Notes: generated by a model not told the origin, from the sequence alone. Shown: positions 20,486-29,270, numbered from the stretch's first letter. The stretch: DNA of 64,000 bases from Erythrobacter sp. SG61-1L (GCF_001305965.1 NZ_JXQC01000003.1:1477632-1541631), one strand, 5' to 3'. Numbers and translations are program-made.

Positions 20486-20820
20486 TAAATCTCTTCACCT
20501 TATCTTCTGACCCCAAAGGGGATCAGGCTTGTCGACAATACGACCGGGTGAAGAGTGAAGGATGGAGACCTTTCGTCATTCCCGCGAAAGCGGAAACCCA
20601 GACCCCACGAAAGAGGCCCCGAAAGAAGCACCAGCCGAAACGCTCCACCAGGCCACAAGGCCGGGTTACTTTGCCGACCGCCCCCAAGGGACCGCGCCGC
20701 CAATGTTCAGCTCGAAATGCCCGGAACAGGGAATCCCTGCCCGAACTTGTGCGGGCCATTAGGGGAAAGGGGGAATGAGGTCAAGCGGGGGTGGGCGAAC
20801 GAAATGGCGCAATACCAGCC
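20486..20820. other. 335-bp region upstream of the str operon
   Basis: No gene is seen. It should hold the rpsL promoter, but I could not pick a convincing -35/-10 pair. A REP-like hairpin with a GAAA loop (TCCCGCGAAAGCGGA) is at about 20578-20593, preceded by CGTCATT, a form common in intergenic DNA of this group. Confidence 0.5.
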
Positions 20821-21189
20821 TTACCAATACAGCCTGGTGCTATACGTCCCCTGCACTGGCTGGCCCTCAGGATTTCCCGCCGGGCGAAATTTCGCTCTCT
20901 GAACGACGAGATCGCAAATTTTCGCATCGATTCGATCATCACCCGAACTCTGTAGAACCGTGCAATGAGTCACCTTTCCTTCGGGCGAGACGTGAAAAAC
21001 ATAGCCGACCAAACCATGTAGACGACCCTTGAAGACCGGATCGATCAGGTCGCGAGCGAGAAACCACTTGCCCGAGTTCAAAGGTTTCGACGGAGCGAAA
21101 GGAACCCGTTCTGCAGCATATCCGGAGTAAGGCACGGAAGCCAGCAGTCCAACGCACATCATGCCGAACATGATCCGTCGCGCCTTCAT
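20821..21189 (-). CDS. Small exported TonB-C-like protein
   Basis: 122 aa. An N-terminal signal peptide of about 25 residues (MFGMMCVGLLASVPYSGYA core) is followed by a C-terminal domain resembling the TonB C-terminal fold: GLVGYVFHVSPEGKVTHCTV, then a Cys pair (HCTV and AKICDL) and RAKFRPAGNPEGQP. This is the pattern of periplasmic TonB-family proteins that lack the membrane anchor and proline spacer. The function is not known, and it has no obvious partner nearby. Confidence 0.75.
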   Translation of the reverse strand: MKARRIMFGMMCVGLLASVPYSGYAAERVPFAPSKPLNSGKWFLARDLIDPVFKGRLHGLVGYVFHVSPEGKVTHCTVLQSSGDDRIDAKICDLVVQRAKFRPAGNPEGQPVQGTYSTRLYW

Positions 21190-21829
21190 CCGAAAAAACC
21201 CGATTTCCGGCGGACTCGTGTTTCAAATATCATCTCGATAACCCGGCCTGTGACAGTTTTGGCATCTCACGAAGCGATCTCCGGCCAATAATCCATTTTC
21301 CTACACGCCCCGCTTCTGCAATCTGCCGTGGGTTATGGCCCAACCTTCCCCGCCCGGCACATTCCGCATTTCTCCCTATCCGGTTGAGGATCGGCCGGGT
21401 TTCCGGCTGCGCGGTTGGTGCGTCTCCTTTGCGGCATCGCGGCTTGGTGTGAGGGCAGGCTGGGCCCCCGCCTGCGCGGGGGTGACGAAGATGGGGCGCG
21501 AGGCTACGAAGAGAGGCGCGACGGGGACGAAGGATGGGTGCGTTGGGCCTCATGCCGTGAAGCACGCGGGGTGCACGAAAGCGCGAAATGGAAAGTCACA
21601 CATCGTCAGGCGCGCAATGGCCGAAAACGGCTCGAAACCGCGCCTTGCAGGGGGTGTTACACAGTGTGTTTCGGGGGCCGTTCTGCGTAACACATGGCAG
21701 CCACATCCGCCCCGCCCTGCTCAGGCGGCGAGGTTTCGCGAGATCGGATTTCGTGCGGGTCTCGCCCGCATGTCACGCGGCGGATTGCCGCGCGGCTGCG
21801 CCGCTCGCAAGGACGACAGGAGGCCGGCT
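21190..21829. other. 640-bp intergenic region with repeats
   Basis: I see no credible gene. It contains a hairpin CCCCCG-CCTGCG-CGGGGG at 21465-21482 and copy A of a dispersed repeat (about 21586-21700) that recurs near 40914-41036. ORFs here are short or overlap on all frames without homology. Confidence 0.6.
21586..21700 (+). repeat. Dispersed intergenic repeat, copy A
   Basis: Shares with copy B (40914-41036) the blocks AAGTCACAC/AGGTCACAC, CCGAAAA(A)CGGCTCGAAAC, CAGGGGGTGTTACACA and a closing GTAACAC. The inverted pair GTGTTACAC (21654-21662) and GCGTAACAC (21685-21693) has a 22-nt loop, the same spacing as copy B. Both copies lie just past the stop codon of a minus-strand gene. Confidence 0.8.
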
Positions 21830-22552
21830 CTAATTGCCCGGCGGCGGGGGCGGCGGGCTGCCTGCTCCACCCGGTGCAGCGCCCGGTGCGCCGGCCGGGC
21901 CACCGCGCTGCGGGCGCATAGTGCCGGGGCCTTCGCGCAGGGCGACGATCTCGTCGGCTACCAGCCAGCCATCCTTGTTGAGGTCCGCCTTGTCGAAGCG
22001 GGCACCTTCAAAGGCCAGCAGTTCTTCCAGCGAAACGCCGCCATCGTAATTGGTGTTCGCTTCCACGATCAGCGTGGCGGTGATCGGGGCGATCACGTCT
22101 TCCAGCACTTCATCCTCGCGGTCCTTGCCGAGTTCGACCGGCAATTGCTCGGCAACCAGCGCGATCTGCTCGCCGCTCGTCATGCCGTCTTCCGCAAGCA
22201 CGGCCGAACCGAGCGTGCGCTGCCAGGCGGCGAATTCCTCGGGGCTGATCTGGCGGTTACGGTCCGTATCCACCTCGGCAAAGCGCCGGGCGATCATCGC
22301 AGCCTTGCGCGCTTCTATCGCGGCGTTGAATTCGGCCAGCGTGATCGTGCCGTCGCGGTCGGTATCGGCGGCGCGGAAGATCTTCTCCACCGCCTGGTCG
22401 AACTTCTTGCGGGCAATCGGCGTGGAAGGAGGCGCGCCGTTGGGGCGCTTGATGCGAGACATGTCGCCGCCATATTGCACTTCCTGCGCGGCCAGCACCG
22501 AGGGTGCGGCCAGCGCCAGCGCGACTGCCAGAGTGGGAAGAAACCTGCTCAT
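21830..22552 (-). CDS. Exported EF-hand calcium-binding protein
   Basis: 240 aa from ATG at 22552 (MSRFLPTLAVALALAAPSVL, a signal peptide ending near residue 22). Four EF-hand loops are visible at about residues 63-74 (DTDRDGTITLAE), 95-106 (DTDRNRQISPEE), 166-177 (NTNYDGGVSLEE) and 190-201 (DLNKDGWLVADE). The C-terminus is a Gly/Pro-rich tail ending in seven consecutive prolines. It is probably periplasmic. It is followed (upstream on the strand) by an FKBP isomerase gene 87 bp away, possibly co-transcribed. Confidence 0.88.
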   Translation of the reverse strand: MSRFLPTLAVALALAAPSVLAAQEVQYGGDMSRIKRPNGAPPSTPIARKKFDQAVEKIFRAADTDRDGTITLAEFNAAIEARKAAMIARRFAEVDTDRNRQISPEEFAAWQRTLGSAVLAEDGMTSGEQIALVAEQLPVELGKDREDEVLEDVIAPITATLIVEANTNYDGGVSLEELLAFEGARFDKADLNKDGWLVADEIVALREGPGTMRPQRGGPAGAPGAAPGGAGSPPPPPPGN

Positions 22553-22639
22553 GATGTGCCCTCCTGCCGTCCCGCGCGGGGCGGTTCCTCTTCCTCGGGC
22601 CGTGAACCGCGGATGAACCACGTTCCCGCCGCCCGCGCC

Positions 22640-23155
22640 TCAGCGGCCGACGATGCCCAGCAGTTCGATCGTGAAGAACAGGGTCGCCCCGCCCGGGATC
22701 GGACCGGCGCCGCGCGGGCCGTAGCCCATGTCCGCCGGCACAGCGAGTTCGATTGTATCGCCCACGCCCATCTGCGGCACGGCCATCTGCCATGCGGGGA
22801 TCAGGCCGCGCAGGGGGAAAGTGGCCGGACGGCCGGAGGCATAGGAACTGTCGAACTCCGACCCATCGGTCAGCGTGCCGCGATAATGGATGCGTACCAC
22901 ATCGCGCACGGTGGGATGCTCGCCCGTGCCGTCACCCTTCACCCGGCGCCACATCAGGCCGCCTTCCATCCACTGCCAGCCATCTTCGGCCTTGAGCGAA
23001 GCCAGTGCGGCCTGCTGCTTGTTGAGCCAGGCGGCATCCTGCTGGAGGCCGGTCCCCTGCGGCTCTTCCTGAGCGCGGGCGGCGGTAAGGACCAGCGCGG
23101 GAATGGCCGTGACGGCGAGCAGCAGGAACGGGGCGTAGGAAAGGATGCGTTTCAT
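22640..23155 (-). CDS. FKBP-type peptidyl-prolyl isomerase, exported
   Basis: 171 aa. A signal peptide or membrane anchor occupies residues 1-28 (FLLLAVTAIPALVLTAARA). The FKBP fold covers about 80-170 with VRIHYRGTLTDGSEFDSSYA, FPLRGLIPAWQMAVPQMGVG and the C-terminal GAGPIPGGATLFFTIELLGI. It likely assists folding of periplasmic proteins. It lies 34 bp downstream of the LysR gene on the same strand. Confidence 0.92.
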   Translation of the reverse strand: MKRILSYAPFLLLAVTAIPALVLTAARAQEEPQGTGLQQDAAWLNKQQAALASLKAEDGWQWMEGGLMWRRVKGDGTGEHPTVRDVVRIHYRGTLTDGSEFDSSYASGRPATFPLRGLIPAWQMAVPQMGVGDTIELAVPADMGYGPRGAGPIPGGATLFFTIELLGIVGR

Positions 23156-23189
23156 CGGGAGAGTCTTTGCTTGAAAGGGCGGCCCTGTT

Positions 23190-23978
23190 TCAGGCCATCA
23201 GGAATTCGACCAATTGGCGGACCTTTTTCTGGCGCCATTGGGGACGGGGCGCCACCAGCCAGTATGCACGGTGGCCCGGTTCCGGCCCCTGCAGCGCCTT
23301 CAGCCGCCCGTCGGCCAGCAGTTCTTCCACCAGAAGCAGCGGCAGCATGGCCTTGCCCAGCCCTGCCCGCACGCTGGCGAGCGCCTGCGCCGCATTGCCG
23401 ACCTGAAGCACGGCCTCCGCCCCATCGGGCAAAGGCGCGCCGGGCCATGCGATCCAGTCATCAGGGGCGCTGTCGGTGGCGACCACTACGCGCATCGCCG
23501 GGGCAAGCTGCAGCCCTTCCAGATCGCCCGGCCCTTCGGCCAGGCGGATCGCGATATCCAGATTGGCCTCGGTAAAGTCCACTTCCTCGCCCGCGATCAG
23601 CTGATAGCGGATCTCCGGGTTCTCCTTGCGGAAGGCGGCAAGGCGCGGCGCAAGCCAGGTGGCCCAGAATTCATGCGGGGCGGCAATGGCATAGGAATAG
23701 CTGGACTGGCCCGCCTGCATGGCCTGCACGCTTTCCTCGAAACGCAGGAAGCCTTCGCGCAAAGTGTCCAGCCCGGCCACGGCCTCGTCCGTCAGTTCCA
23801 GCCCCTTGGAGGTGCGGCGGAACAGCACAACGCCCAGCACATCTTCCAGTGCGCGGATCTGCTGGCCCACGGCCGCCGGCGTCACCGCCAGTTCGTCCGC
23901 CGCGCGGGTGAAGGACAGGTGCCGGGCCGCGGCATCGAATACGCGCAGGGCGTTAAGGGGCAGATGCGTCCGCTTCAT
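23190..23978 (-). CDS. LysR-family regulator, GcvA-like
   Basis: 262 aa from ATG at 23978 (MKRTHLPLNALRVFDAAARH), chosen because the LysR helix-turn-helix starts here (LSFTRAADELAVTPAAVGQQ). LPLNALRVFDAAARHLSF and the sequence after it match the GcvA-type subgroup. The substrate-binding domain is shorter than the usual ~300-aa protein. The regulated genes cannot be deduced; the downstream FKBP and EF-hand genes are on the same strand and may simply be read through. Confidence 0.88.
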   Translation of the reverse strand: MKRTHLPLNALRVFDAAARHLSFTRAADELAVTPAAVGQQIRALEDVLGVVLFRRTSKGLELTDEAVAGLDTLREGFLRFEESVQAMQAGQSSYSYAIAAPHEFWATWLAPRLAAFRKENPEIRYQLIAGEEVDFTEANLDIAIRLAEGPGDLEGLQLAPAMRVVVATDSAPDDWIAWPGAPLPDGAEAVLQVGNAAQALASVRAGLGKAMLPLLLVEELLADGRLKALQGPEPGHRAYWLVAPRPQWRQKKVRQLVEFLMA

Positions 23979-24059
23979 GGTGAGAGGGGATTTAGGCCGA
24001 CCGGCGCCTGCGGGCAACCAAGCATGGCTTGCCTGCCCGAAAGGCGATCCGCCTTTATC

Positions 24060-24470
24060 TCAGTCAGCCGTCGCAGGCGCAGCCAGCGGGAAGAAGGGAA
24101 TGGCCACTTCGAACAGCTCCCCCTCGCGCGCGCCGTCCACCCGGCGGAAGGTGTAATGCCCTTCCATGCTGCCATGCGGCGTGGTGAGCGGGCAGCCGGA
24201 GACGTAATCGTGGCTGCGTCCGGGCGCGAGAATGGGGGTTTCGCCAACCACCCCTTCGCCCTGCACGATGTTCACCATGCCGCGCCCATCCGTGATGCGC
24301 CAGAAGCGGGAGAGCAGTTGCACCGTCTCGCCCGAATCGTTCTCAAGCCGGATGTGATAGACCCAGAACCACTTGCCCGCGTCCACGCGCGACTGATCGG
24401 GCATGAAATTCACCGCCACCCTGACAGTGATGCCCTGCGTGATCGCGGCGTGCTGGAACAGTTCCTTCAT
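24060..24470 (-). CDS. apaG: ApaG domain protein
   Basis: 136 aa from ATG at 24470 (MKELFQHAAITQGITVRVAV). The ApaG/DUF525 beta-sandwich is evident: WVYHIRLENDSGETVQLLSR, WRITDGRG and the GEGVVGETPILAPG and SGCPLTTPHGSMEGHYTF motifs. ApaG has been linked to cobalt/magnesium efflux and stress; its biochemical role is unsettled. It stands alone on the minus strand. Confidence 0.93.
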   Translation of the reverse strand: MKELFQHAAITQGITVRVAVNFMPDQSRVDAGKWFWVYHIRLENDSGETVQLLSRFWRITDGRGMVNIVQGEGVVGETPILAPGRSHDYVSGCPLTTPHGSMEGHYTFRRVDGAREGELFEVAIPFFPLAAPATAD

Positions 24471-24525
24471 GAGTCGCGACGGTAGCCATATTTGGCCGGG
24501 CGTCAAAGGGGTGGTATGGGGCCGC

Positions 24526-24843
24526 ATGGGACGAAAGCGCGCCCTGCCCCCGGCAATCGCCATTGCGGTGCTGCTCGTTCCGCCCGCTTCCCCCTTGCGC
24601 GCCCATCCGGGCGGGCTGGATGCCAATGGCTGCCACACCAATCGCAAGACGGGCGAATATCACTGCCATCGTGCCGCAAGCGCACCGGCCCCTGCCCCAT
24701 CCCCCCGGCAAGGCGGAAATGCGGGAACCTATTACCCCAATTGCGCCGCCGCCCGCGCGGCCGGAGCAGCCCCACTGCGGCGCGGCGATCCGGGTTATCG
24801 CGCCGGGCTTGATCGGGACAATGACGGGATCGCCTGCGAATAG
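24526..24843 (+). CDS. Exported Excalibur-domain protein
   Basis: 105 aa from ATG at 24526 (MGRKRALPPAIAIAVLLVPP, a signal peptide). The first mature segment HPGGLDANGCHTNRKTGEYH is the short His/Cys motif often paired with Excalibur. After an Ala/Pro linker the C-terminus YYPNCAAARAAGAAPLRRGD...LDRDNDGIACE is the Excalibur calcium-binding domain with its DxDxDGxxCE loop. It starts 55 bp from the divergent apaG start. Function is not known. Confidence 0.85.
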   Translation: MGRKRALPPAIAIAVLLVPPASPLRAHPGGLDANGCHTNRKTGEYHCHRAASAPAPAPSPRQGGNAGTYYPNCAAARAAGAAPLRRGDPGYRAGLDRDNDGIACE

Positions 24844-24938
24844 GGGCCAAGCATGACCGCCCTTTCTTCTTGCGAACGATTCTCATTAGCGGTAAACGAG
24901 TCGCAGTTGCTCGGATAACCCCGTTGGGAGATTGCGCC

Positions 24939-25385
24939 ATGAATCACGGCCGTTCCGCCGATTTGCTTCCCCTTCCCCTTCCGGCAGACCGCACCGGGAG
25001 GCTGGTGCTTGTCGCCATGCGACGCATGGCCGCGCATGGCATTCGCGATGCGCAAGCGGCTTGGCTGATGCTGGATCTGTTCGGCGCACGCTTCCGCCGG
25101 CCACTGGTGCTGCTGCGCGCCTTCATGCTGGAATTCGCGCAGGCATCGCACCGCTCGATCCGCATCGCGCCATGCTGCTCGCTGCGGATGACGCAAGATG
25201 AGGGCCTGCTGATCGACGCACTGAATCTGGCAGCCGACCATCCGGGCCTTGCCGAAGACGCGCTGGTGCGCCTTTCGGGCAATCCCTGTATCTGCGAGCC
25301 GCTGTCAGCCGCCGCCGTGTTCAGCCGCGCGATTGCAGAACTGGAACCTGCACGTGCCTACCATTCGCTGGAGTCGGGGGCGTAA
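24939..25385 (+). CDS. Conserved hypothetical protein (DUF6628-like)
   Basis: 148 aa from ATG at 24939 (MNHGRSADLLPLPLPADRTG). The pattern LVAMRRMAAHGIRDAQAAWL, FRRPLVLLRAFMLEF and the Cys pair IAPCCSLRMT matches the uncharacterised DUF6628 family of sphingomonads, from memory. No signal peptide or membrane segment is apparent. The last 28 bp overlap the 3' end of the convergent gene at 25358. Confidence 0.75.
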   Translation: MNHGRSADLLPLPLPADRTGRLVLVAMRRMAAHGIRDAQAAWLMLDLFGARFRRPLVLLRAFMLEFAQASHRSIRIAPCCSLRMTQDEGLLIDALNLAADHPGLAEDALVRLSGNPCICEPLSAAAVFSRAIAELEPARAYHSLESGA

Positions 25386-25966
25386 TCGTAATCTTGCACC
25401 TGTTCGTCGGATGACCAATCGGTATCGTGCCGACGTTCAGCTTCTGAATCCGCCTGCATCTGGGATATTTCCCGCTGCATCTTGAGCGCTTCATGCTGCA
25501 TCTTGGGCAGGTTGCGCATTGCCGCACCGGCGCTGAGTGCGGTCATCTTGCCTTCGTTGAAGGGGCGCTGATCGAGAGCCGCGTCGACATATTCGGCAAA
25601 GGCAAGCTCGCTGACATCCGAAGTCATGGACGATGCGGCACCGTCAGAGGGCGATGAACGATTGCAGCTTGTAGCCACGTTGACTCCAGCATCGCCGACC
25701 GGAGTGAATTCCGCACGGCAATCGAGCGAGGCGAAAGACCCGCCGGCCTCATAACGCACGACATTGGGCGCGGGCGCGGTGACCAGCACGTCGAGCCTGC
25801 CGAAAGGCAGCTTGCCTTCGCGCAGATCCGCCGCGGCCAGCAGCTTCTTCGCCTCGCCCATACTCATCGCATAGGCAGGCTTTTCACCGCCTGACGTCAA
25901 CGGCATGAAATATACGCCAAGTCCTGCCGCAGCGACCAGGATCGTCCCGAAAACCATTTCGCGCAT
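25358..25966 (-). CDS. Membrane-anchored hypothetical protein
   Basis: 202 aa from ATG at 25966 (MREMVFGTILVAAAGLGVYF); an ATG four codons upstream is equally possible. One N-terminal hydrophobic segment is followed by a soluble domain (MSMGEAKKLLAAADLREGKL, LDCRAEFTPVGDAGVNVATS) and an acidic, Gln-rich helical tail (MQHEALKMQREISQMQADSE) ending DYDYAPDSSEW. I do not recognise a family. It overlaps the convergent gene at its 3' end by 28 bp. Confidence 0.7.
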   Translation of the reverse strand: MREMVFGTILVAAAGLGVYFMPLTSGGEKPAYAMSMGEAKKLLAAADLREGKLPFGRLDVLVTAPAPNVVRYEAGGSFASLDCRAEFTPVGDAGVNVATSCNRSSPSDGAASSMTSDVSELAFAEYVDAALDQRPFNEGKMTALSAGAAMRNLPKMQHEALKMQREISQMQADSEAERRHDTDWSSDEQVQDYDYAPDSSEW

Positions 25967-26006
25967 AAAAGTCCCCACTCTTCTGGCGGAGACTTTCTAG
26001 CGGCGA

Positions 26007-26044
26007 GTAGTTACCATTTTGCTCAGTTGTGGCTGGGTAACTAC
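26007..26044. repeat. 9-bp inverted repeat between metZ and the next gene
   Basis: GTAGTTACC (26007-26015) and GGTAACTAC (26036-26044) lie in the 85-bp gap between the metZ stop and the gene at 25966. It could act as a weak hairpin at the end of metZ or as an operator for the downstream gene. Confidence 0.3.
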
Positions 26045-26051
26045 CCTGCGA

Positions 26052-27260
26052 TCACACACCGGCGCGATCGAACGCCTGTGCCAGATCCTCGATCACGTCC
26101 TGCGGATCTTCCAGGCCGACATTGATACGCAGCATCCCGTCTTCCACGCCGGCTTCGGCACGGCCTTCCGGGCCCATATTGTGATGGGTGGTGGTGGCCG
26201 GGTGGCACAGCAGGCTCTTGGAATCGCCGATATTGTTGGAAATATCGACCAGCTCCAGCGCGTTCAGCACGGCCATGGCCTGTTCCCTGCCGCCTTCGAG
26301 GAAGAAGGAGAAGATCGGCCCGGCCGCGCTCATCTGGCTCATGCACAATTCGTGCTGCGGATGGCTGGGAAGGCCGGGATGGAGCACGCGGCTGACGCGG
26401 CTTTCCACGAACTGCGCCACTTTCAGCGCATTCTCGCTCTGCCGCGCGGCGCGAAGTTCCAGCGTTTCCAGGCCCTTGAGCACTACCCACGCATTGAACG
26501 GCGCAAGGATCGGCCCGGTGTTGCGCTGGAACGGCATCAGCTTGTCGTTGATCCATTCCTCGCTGGCGCAAAGCGCACCGGCGAGCACACGGCCCTGCCC
26601 GTCCATCAGCTTGGTGGCGGAATAGGCGACCACATCGGCACCATATTCCATCGGCCGCTGCAGCGCCGGGGTGGCAAAGGCATTGTCCACCACGGTGACG
26701 ATGCCATGCGCCCGCGCCAGCGCACAGACGGCGCGCATGTCGACCACGTCCATGGTCGGGTTGGCGGGCGTCTCGAAGAAGAACACCTTGGTATTCGGGC
26801 GGATCGCCTTTTCCCAGGCGTCATTGTCGCGCGCATCGACAATTGTCTTCTCGATCCCGAAGCGCGGCAGCAGATTGTCCACGATCCAGCGGCACGAACC
26901 GAAGGCCGCGCGGCCCGCCACGATGTGATCCCCTGCGGAAAGCTGGCACAGCAGCGCCGCCGTCATAGAGGCCATGCCGGTGGATTGCACACGGCACGCC
27001 TCAGCCCCTTCCAGCATGGCGATCCGTTCTTCCAGCATCGCCGTGGTTGGGTTCTGCATACGGGAATAGACCATGCCTTCGGCTTCGCCCGCAAAGCGCG
27101 CAGCGACCGTTTCGGCCGTGTCGTAGGTATAGCCCGAGGTGAGGAACAGTGCCTCGCTCGTCTCGCCCTGCTCGCTGCGCCAGGTGCCGGCGCGCACCGC
27201 GCGAGTGGCGGGGCGCCATTTGGAGGTGATCGAGCGGTCGGTTCCGGTGGTCTTCTTCAT
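26052..27260 (-). CDS. metZ: O-succinylhomoserine sulfhydrylase
   Basis: 402 aa from ATG at 27260 (MKKTTGTDRSITSKWRPATR). It is a PLP enzyme of the Cys/Met metabolism family that makes homocysteine from O-succinylhomoserine and sulfide. Visible are LFLTSGYTYDTAETVAARFA near the N-terminus, ETPANPTMDVVDMRAV and the PLP-lysine region DVVAYSATKLMDGQGRVLAG. O-acetylhomoserine as substrate cannot be ruled out by sequence alone. No SAM riboswitch was recognised upstream. Confidence 0.92.
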   Translation of the reverse strand: MKKTTGTDRSITSKWRPATRAVRAGTWRSEQGETSEALFLTSGYTYDTAETVAARFAGEAEGMVYSRMQNPTTAMLEERIAMLEGAEACRVQSTGMASMTAALLCQLSAGDHIVAGRAAFGSCRWIVDNLLPRFGIEKTIVDARDNDAWEKAIRPNTKVFFFETPANPTMDVVDMRAVCALARAHGIVTVVDNAFATPALQRPMEYGADVVAYSATKLMDGQGRVLAGALCASEEWINDKLMPFQRNTGPILAPFNAWVVLKGLETLELRAARQSENALKVAQFVESRVSRVLHPGLPSHPQHELCMSQMSAAGPIFSFFLEGGREQAMAVLNALELVDISNNIGDSKSLLCHPATTTHHNMGPEGRAEAGVEDGMLRINVGLEDPQDVIEDLAQAFDRAGV

Positions 27261-27382
27261 GGCCGCGCGTTTAGGGCCGGTGCCGCGACGGGGCAAGCAA
27301 GGTTTGTTTATGCGACGGATAGCCACAGACCACGGCTAATACCCGATTGCTCCCGCATACGGCTCTGCTATCCAGCGCGGCG

Positions 27383-28657
27383 ATGATGCAGCATCCGGCA
27401 ACTCCCCGCGACCCGCTTGGCTGGTGCGCCCTTATCACCGCATTGTTCGCCGCTCTCGTCTTCTGGCGGCTCGGCACCCCTTCCCGGATCTATTTTGATG
27501 AGGTCCATTATGTGACCGCATCGCGCATCCTTGCGACGTTCGATCACATCACCAATCGCGAACACCCGCTGTTGGGCAAGGAATTCATCGCGCTGGGCAT
27601 TGCCCTGTTCGGCGATCATCCATGGTCGTGGCGCGTCCTTCCCGCGATTGCCGGCATCGCGACTCTGTTCGCCTTCATGCGCGGCATGTGGTTTGCCAGC
27701 CTGTCCCGCTTTGCCACGCTGGCAAGCGGGGTGCTGCTGGCAACGGGCTTCATCCTGTTCGTCCAGTCCCGCATTGCGATGCTGGACATCTTCATGGTGA
27801 GCTTCGCCATTCTGGCGCTATGGATGGTGGCGGGCGCAGTGCGCATTCCGGGGCAGGCGCGCTGGCGGCAGATCCTTGCGGGCATCTTCATGGGGCTGGC
27901 GCTGGGCAGCAAATGGAATGCCGCACCTGTACTGATGGTGCCGGGCCTCACCTTTCTGGCCATCCGTCTGGCGCAGACCGGACCGCGCTTCCTCACCGCG
28001 ACCGATGCCGGGCCGATCAGGGGCATTTCCCTGCTGGAGGCAGGCCTGTGGCTGGGCGTGCTGCCAGTGCTGGTCTATCTCGCCACATTCTGGCCCGTGT
28101 TCTTCTACGCCAAGAACCCGCTGACCATCGGCGGATATTGGGAATACCACCAGAAGATGTGGGAACTGCAGCAGCAGACGGTGAAGCCCCATCCCTATAT
28201 GAGCCGCTGGTATCACTGGGTGATCGACTGGCGCCCGATCTGGTATCTCTACGAGAATGTGGACGGCGCGCAGCGCGGCGTGCTGCTGCTGGGCAACCCC
28301 TTCACCATGATCGCAGGTCTGGCCGCGGTCGGCTGGTGCGCCTTTGCCGGGGTAATGCGGCAGAACAAGGCGGCGCTGGCGATGGCGGTGCTCTATGCCG
28401 TGACGCTGGGCATGTGGATCATCGCTCCCAAGCCGATCCAGTTCTACTACCACTATTTCCTGCCCAGTTGCTTCCTGCTGGGCGCGCTGGCCGTGGCGCT
28501 GGATGCGCTGTGGCAGGCAGGCTGGCGCAAGACCGCACTGGGCGGCCTTGCACTGAGCGTGGCGATGTTCGCGGTATTCTACCCGATCATTTCTTCCGCA
28601 AAGCTCTCTGGCCCCTATGCCTATGAGCATTGGATGTGGCTGAAAAGCTGGCGCTGA
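27383..28657 (+). CDS. PMT-family polyprenyl-phosphate mannosyltransferase
   Basis: 424 aa from the ATG at 27383, multi-pass membrane protein. The first periplasmic loop carries RIYFDEVHYV with the Asp39-Glu40 pair typical of protein O-mannosyltransferases, followed by EHPLLGKEFIALGIALFGDH. About 10 hydrophobic helices follow, and the C-terminal half has KPIQFYYHYFLPSC. It likely uses polyprenyl-phosphate-mannose, which the GT2-GtrA protein at 30197 could supply. The acceptor is unknown. Confidence 0.85.
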   Translation: MMQHPATPRDPLGWCALITALFAALVFWRLGTPSRIYFDEVHYVTASRILATFDHITNREHPLLGKEFIALGIALFGDHPWSWRVLPAIAGIATLFAFMRGMWFASLSRFATLASGVLLATGFILFVQSRIAMLDIFMVSFAILALWMVAGAVRIPGQARWRQILAGIFMGLALGSKWNAAPVLMVPGLTFLAIRLAQTGPRFLTATDAGPIRGISLLEAGLWLGVLPVLVYLATFWPVFFYAKNPLTIGGYWEYHQKMWELQQQTVKPHPYMSRWYHWVIDWRPIWYLYENVDGAQRGVLLLGNPFTMIAGLAAVGWCAFAGVMRQNKAALAMAVLYAVTLGMWIIAPKPIQFYYHYFLPSCFLLGALAVALDALWQAGWRKTALGGLALSVAMFAVFYPIISSAKLSGPYAYEHWMWLKSWR

Positions 28658-28686
28658 TCGGCCCTTTGGCAGTGCGATAAGGCCTG

Positions 28687-29172
28687 TCAGGCCGGAGCGT
28701 TTGCGGCAAGAAAGCCGGTCCAGCCCGCCACGCTCATGCTGGCGAGATATTCGTCCTGCATATCCTGGGTGAGCACTTCGATCATCCGCTCCCCCTCGAT
28801 CCACATTTCGATCACCCCGAACAATCCGGCGCGGCTGCGATATTTTGCCGGCCAGCCCTCGCGCGCGGCAATCGCCATCACCTCATCTTGCGGCAGGCGG
28901 GTACCCATCGCGAAATGGGTGGAAAAGCCGCGCAGCCTGCCCGCGCTTTCGTCGAAGTTCCCCACCGCATCGGCATCGCCCGGAACTTCTTCCAGCACTG
29001 TGCCGCGCGGATAGACTTCCACCATCGTATTGCGATCGTCGCCTGCCATGGCGAGCCAGCTACCCTCGCTTACCGGCGGGAAAGGCGTGATCGTGCCATT
29101 GCCGAACAGTTCGGCGATGACGGAAGCGACATGGCGCGGTTCGCGCGCGTCGATTGATAGATGGAACAGCAT
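28687..29172 (-). CDS. Conserved hypothetical protein divergent from a TetR gene
   Basis: 160 aa from ATG at 29172 (MLFHLSIDAREPRHVASVIA). N- and C-terminal halves look like a VOC-type alpha/beta fold (GNGTITPFPPVSEGSWLAMA, HFAMGTRLPQDEVMAIAARE) but I see no sure metal ligands. It faces the TetR gene across a palindrome that covers the intergenic region, so it is probably the regulated gene. Function unknown. Confidence 0.7.
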   Translation of the reverse strand: MLFHLSIDAREPRHVASVIAELFGNGTITPFPPVSEGSWLAMAGDDRNTMVEVYPRGTVLEEVPGDADAVGNFDESAGRLRGFSTHFAMGTRLPQDEVMAIAAREGWPAKYRSRAGLFGVIEMWIEGERMIEVLTQDMQDEYLASMSVAGWTGFLAANAPA

Positions 29173-29227
29173 ATTCGGTTCTCCCCGTTGAGCCGCACAG
29201 GCGACTCGATGGCGGCCCTCTGACTTA

Positions 29228-29270
29228 TGGCACAAAATGTGTCAACGGGAATTTGACACATTTTGTGCCA
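29228..29270. promoter_or_regulatory. Large perfect palindrome, probable TetR operator
   Basis: TGGCACAAAATGTGTCAA (29228-29245) and its exact reverse complement (29253-29270) are separated by 7 bp. Each arm is also a near-palindrome around AAA/TTT (CACA...TGTG), so two repressor dimers could bind. It lies between the divergent genes at 29172 and 29288, ending 17 bp before the TetR start. Confidence 0.88.

Noticed and set aside
27261..27382. SAM riboswitch upstream of metZ
   Set aside because: Expected in some Alphaproteobacteria, but no SAM-I or SAM-II conserved core could be found.
26019..27386. 455-codon plus-strand ORF
   Set aside because: Antisense to metZ; His/Arg-rich shadow.
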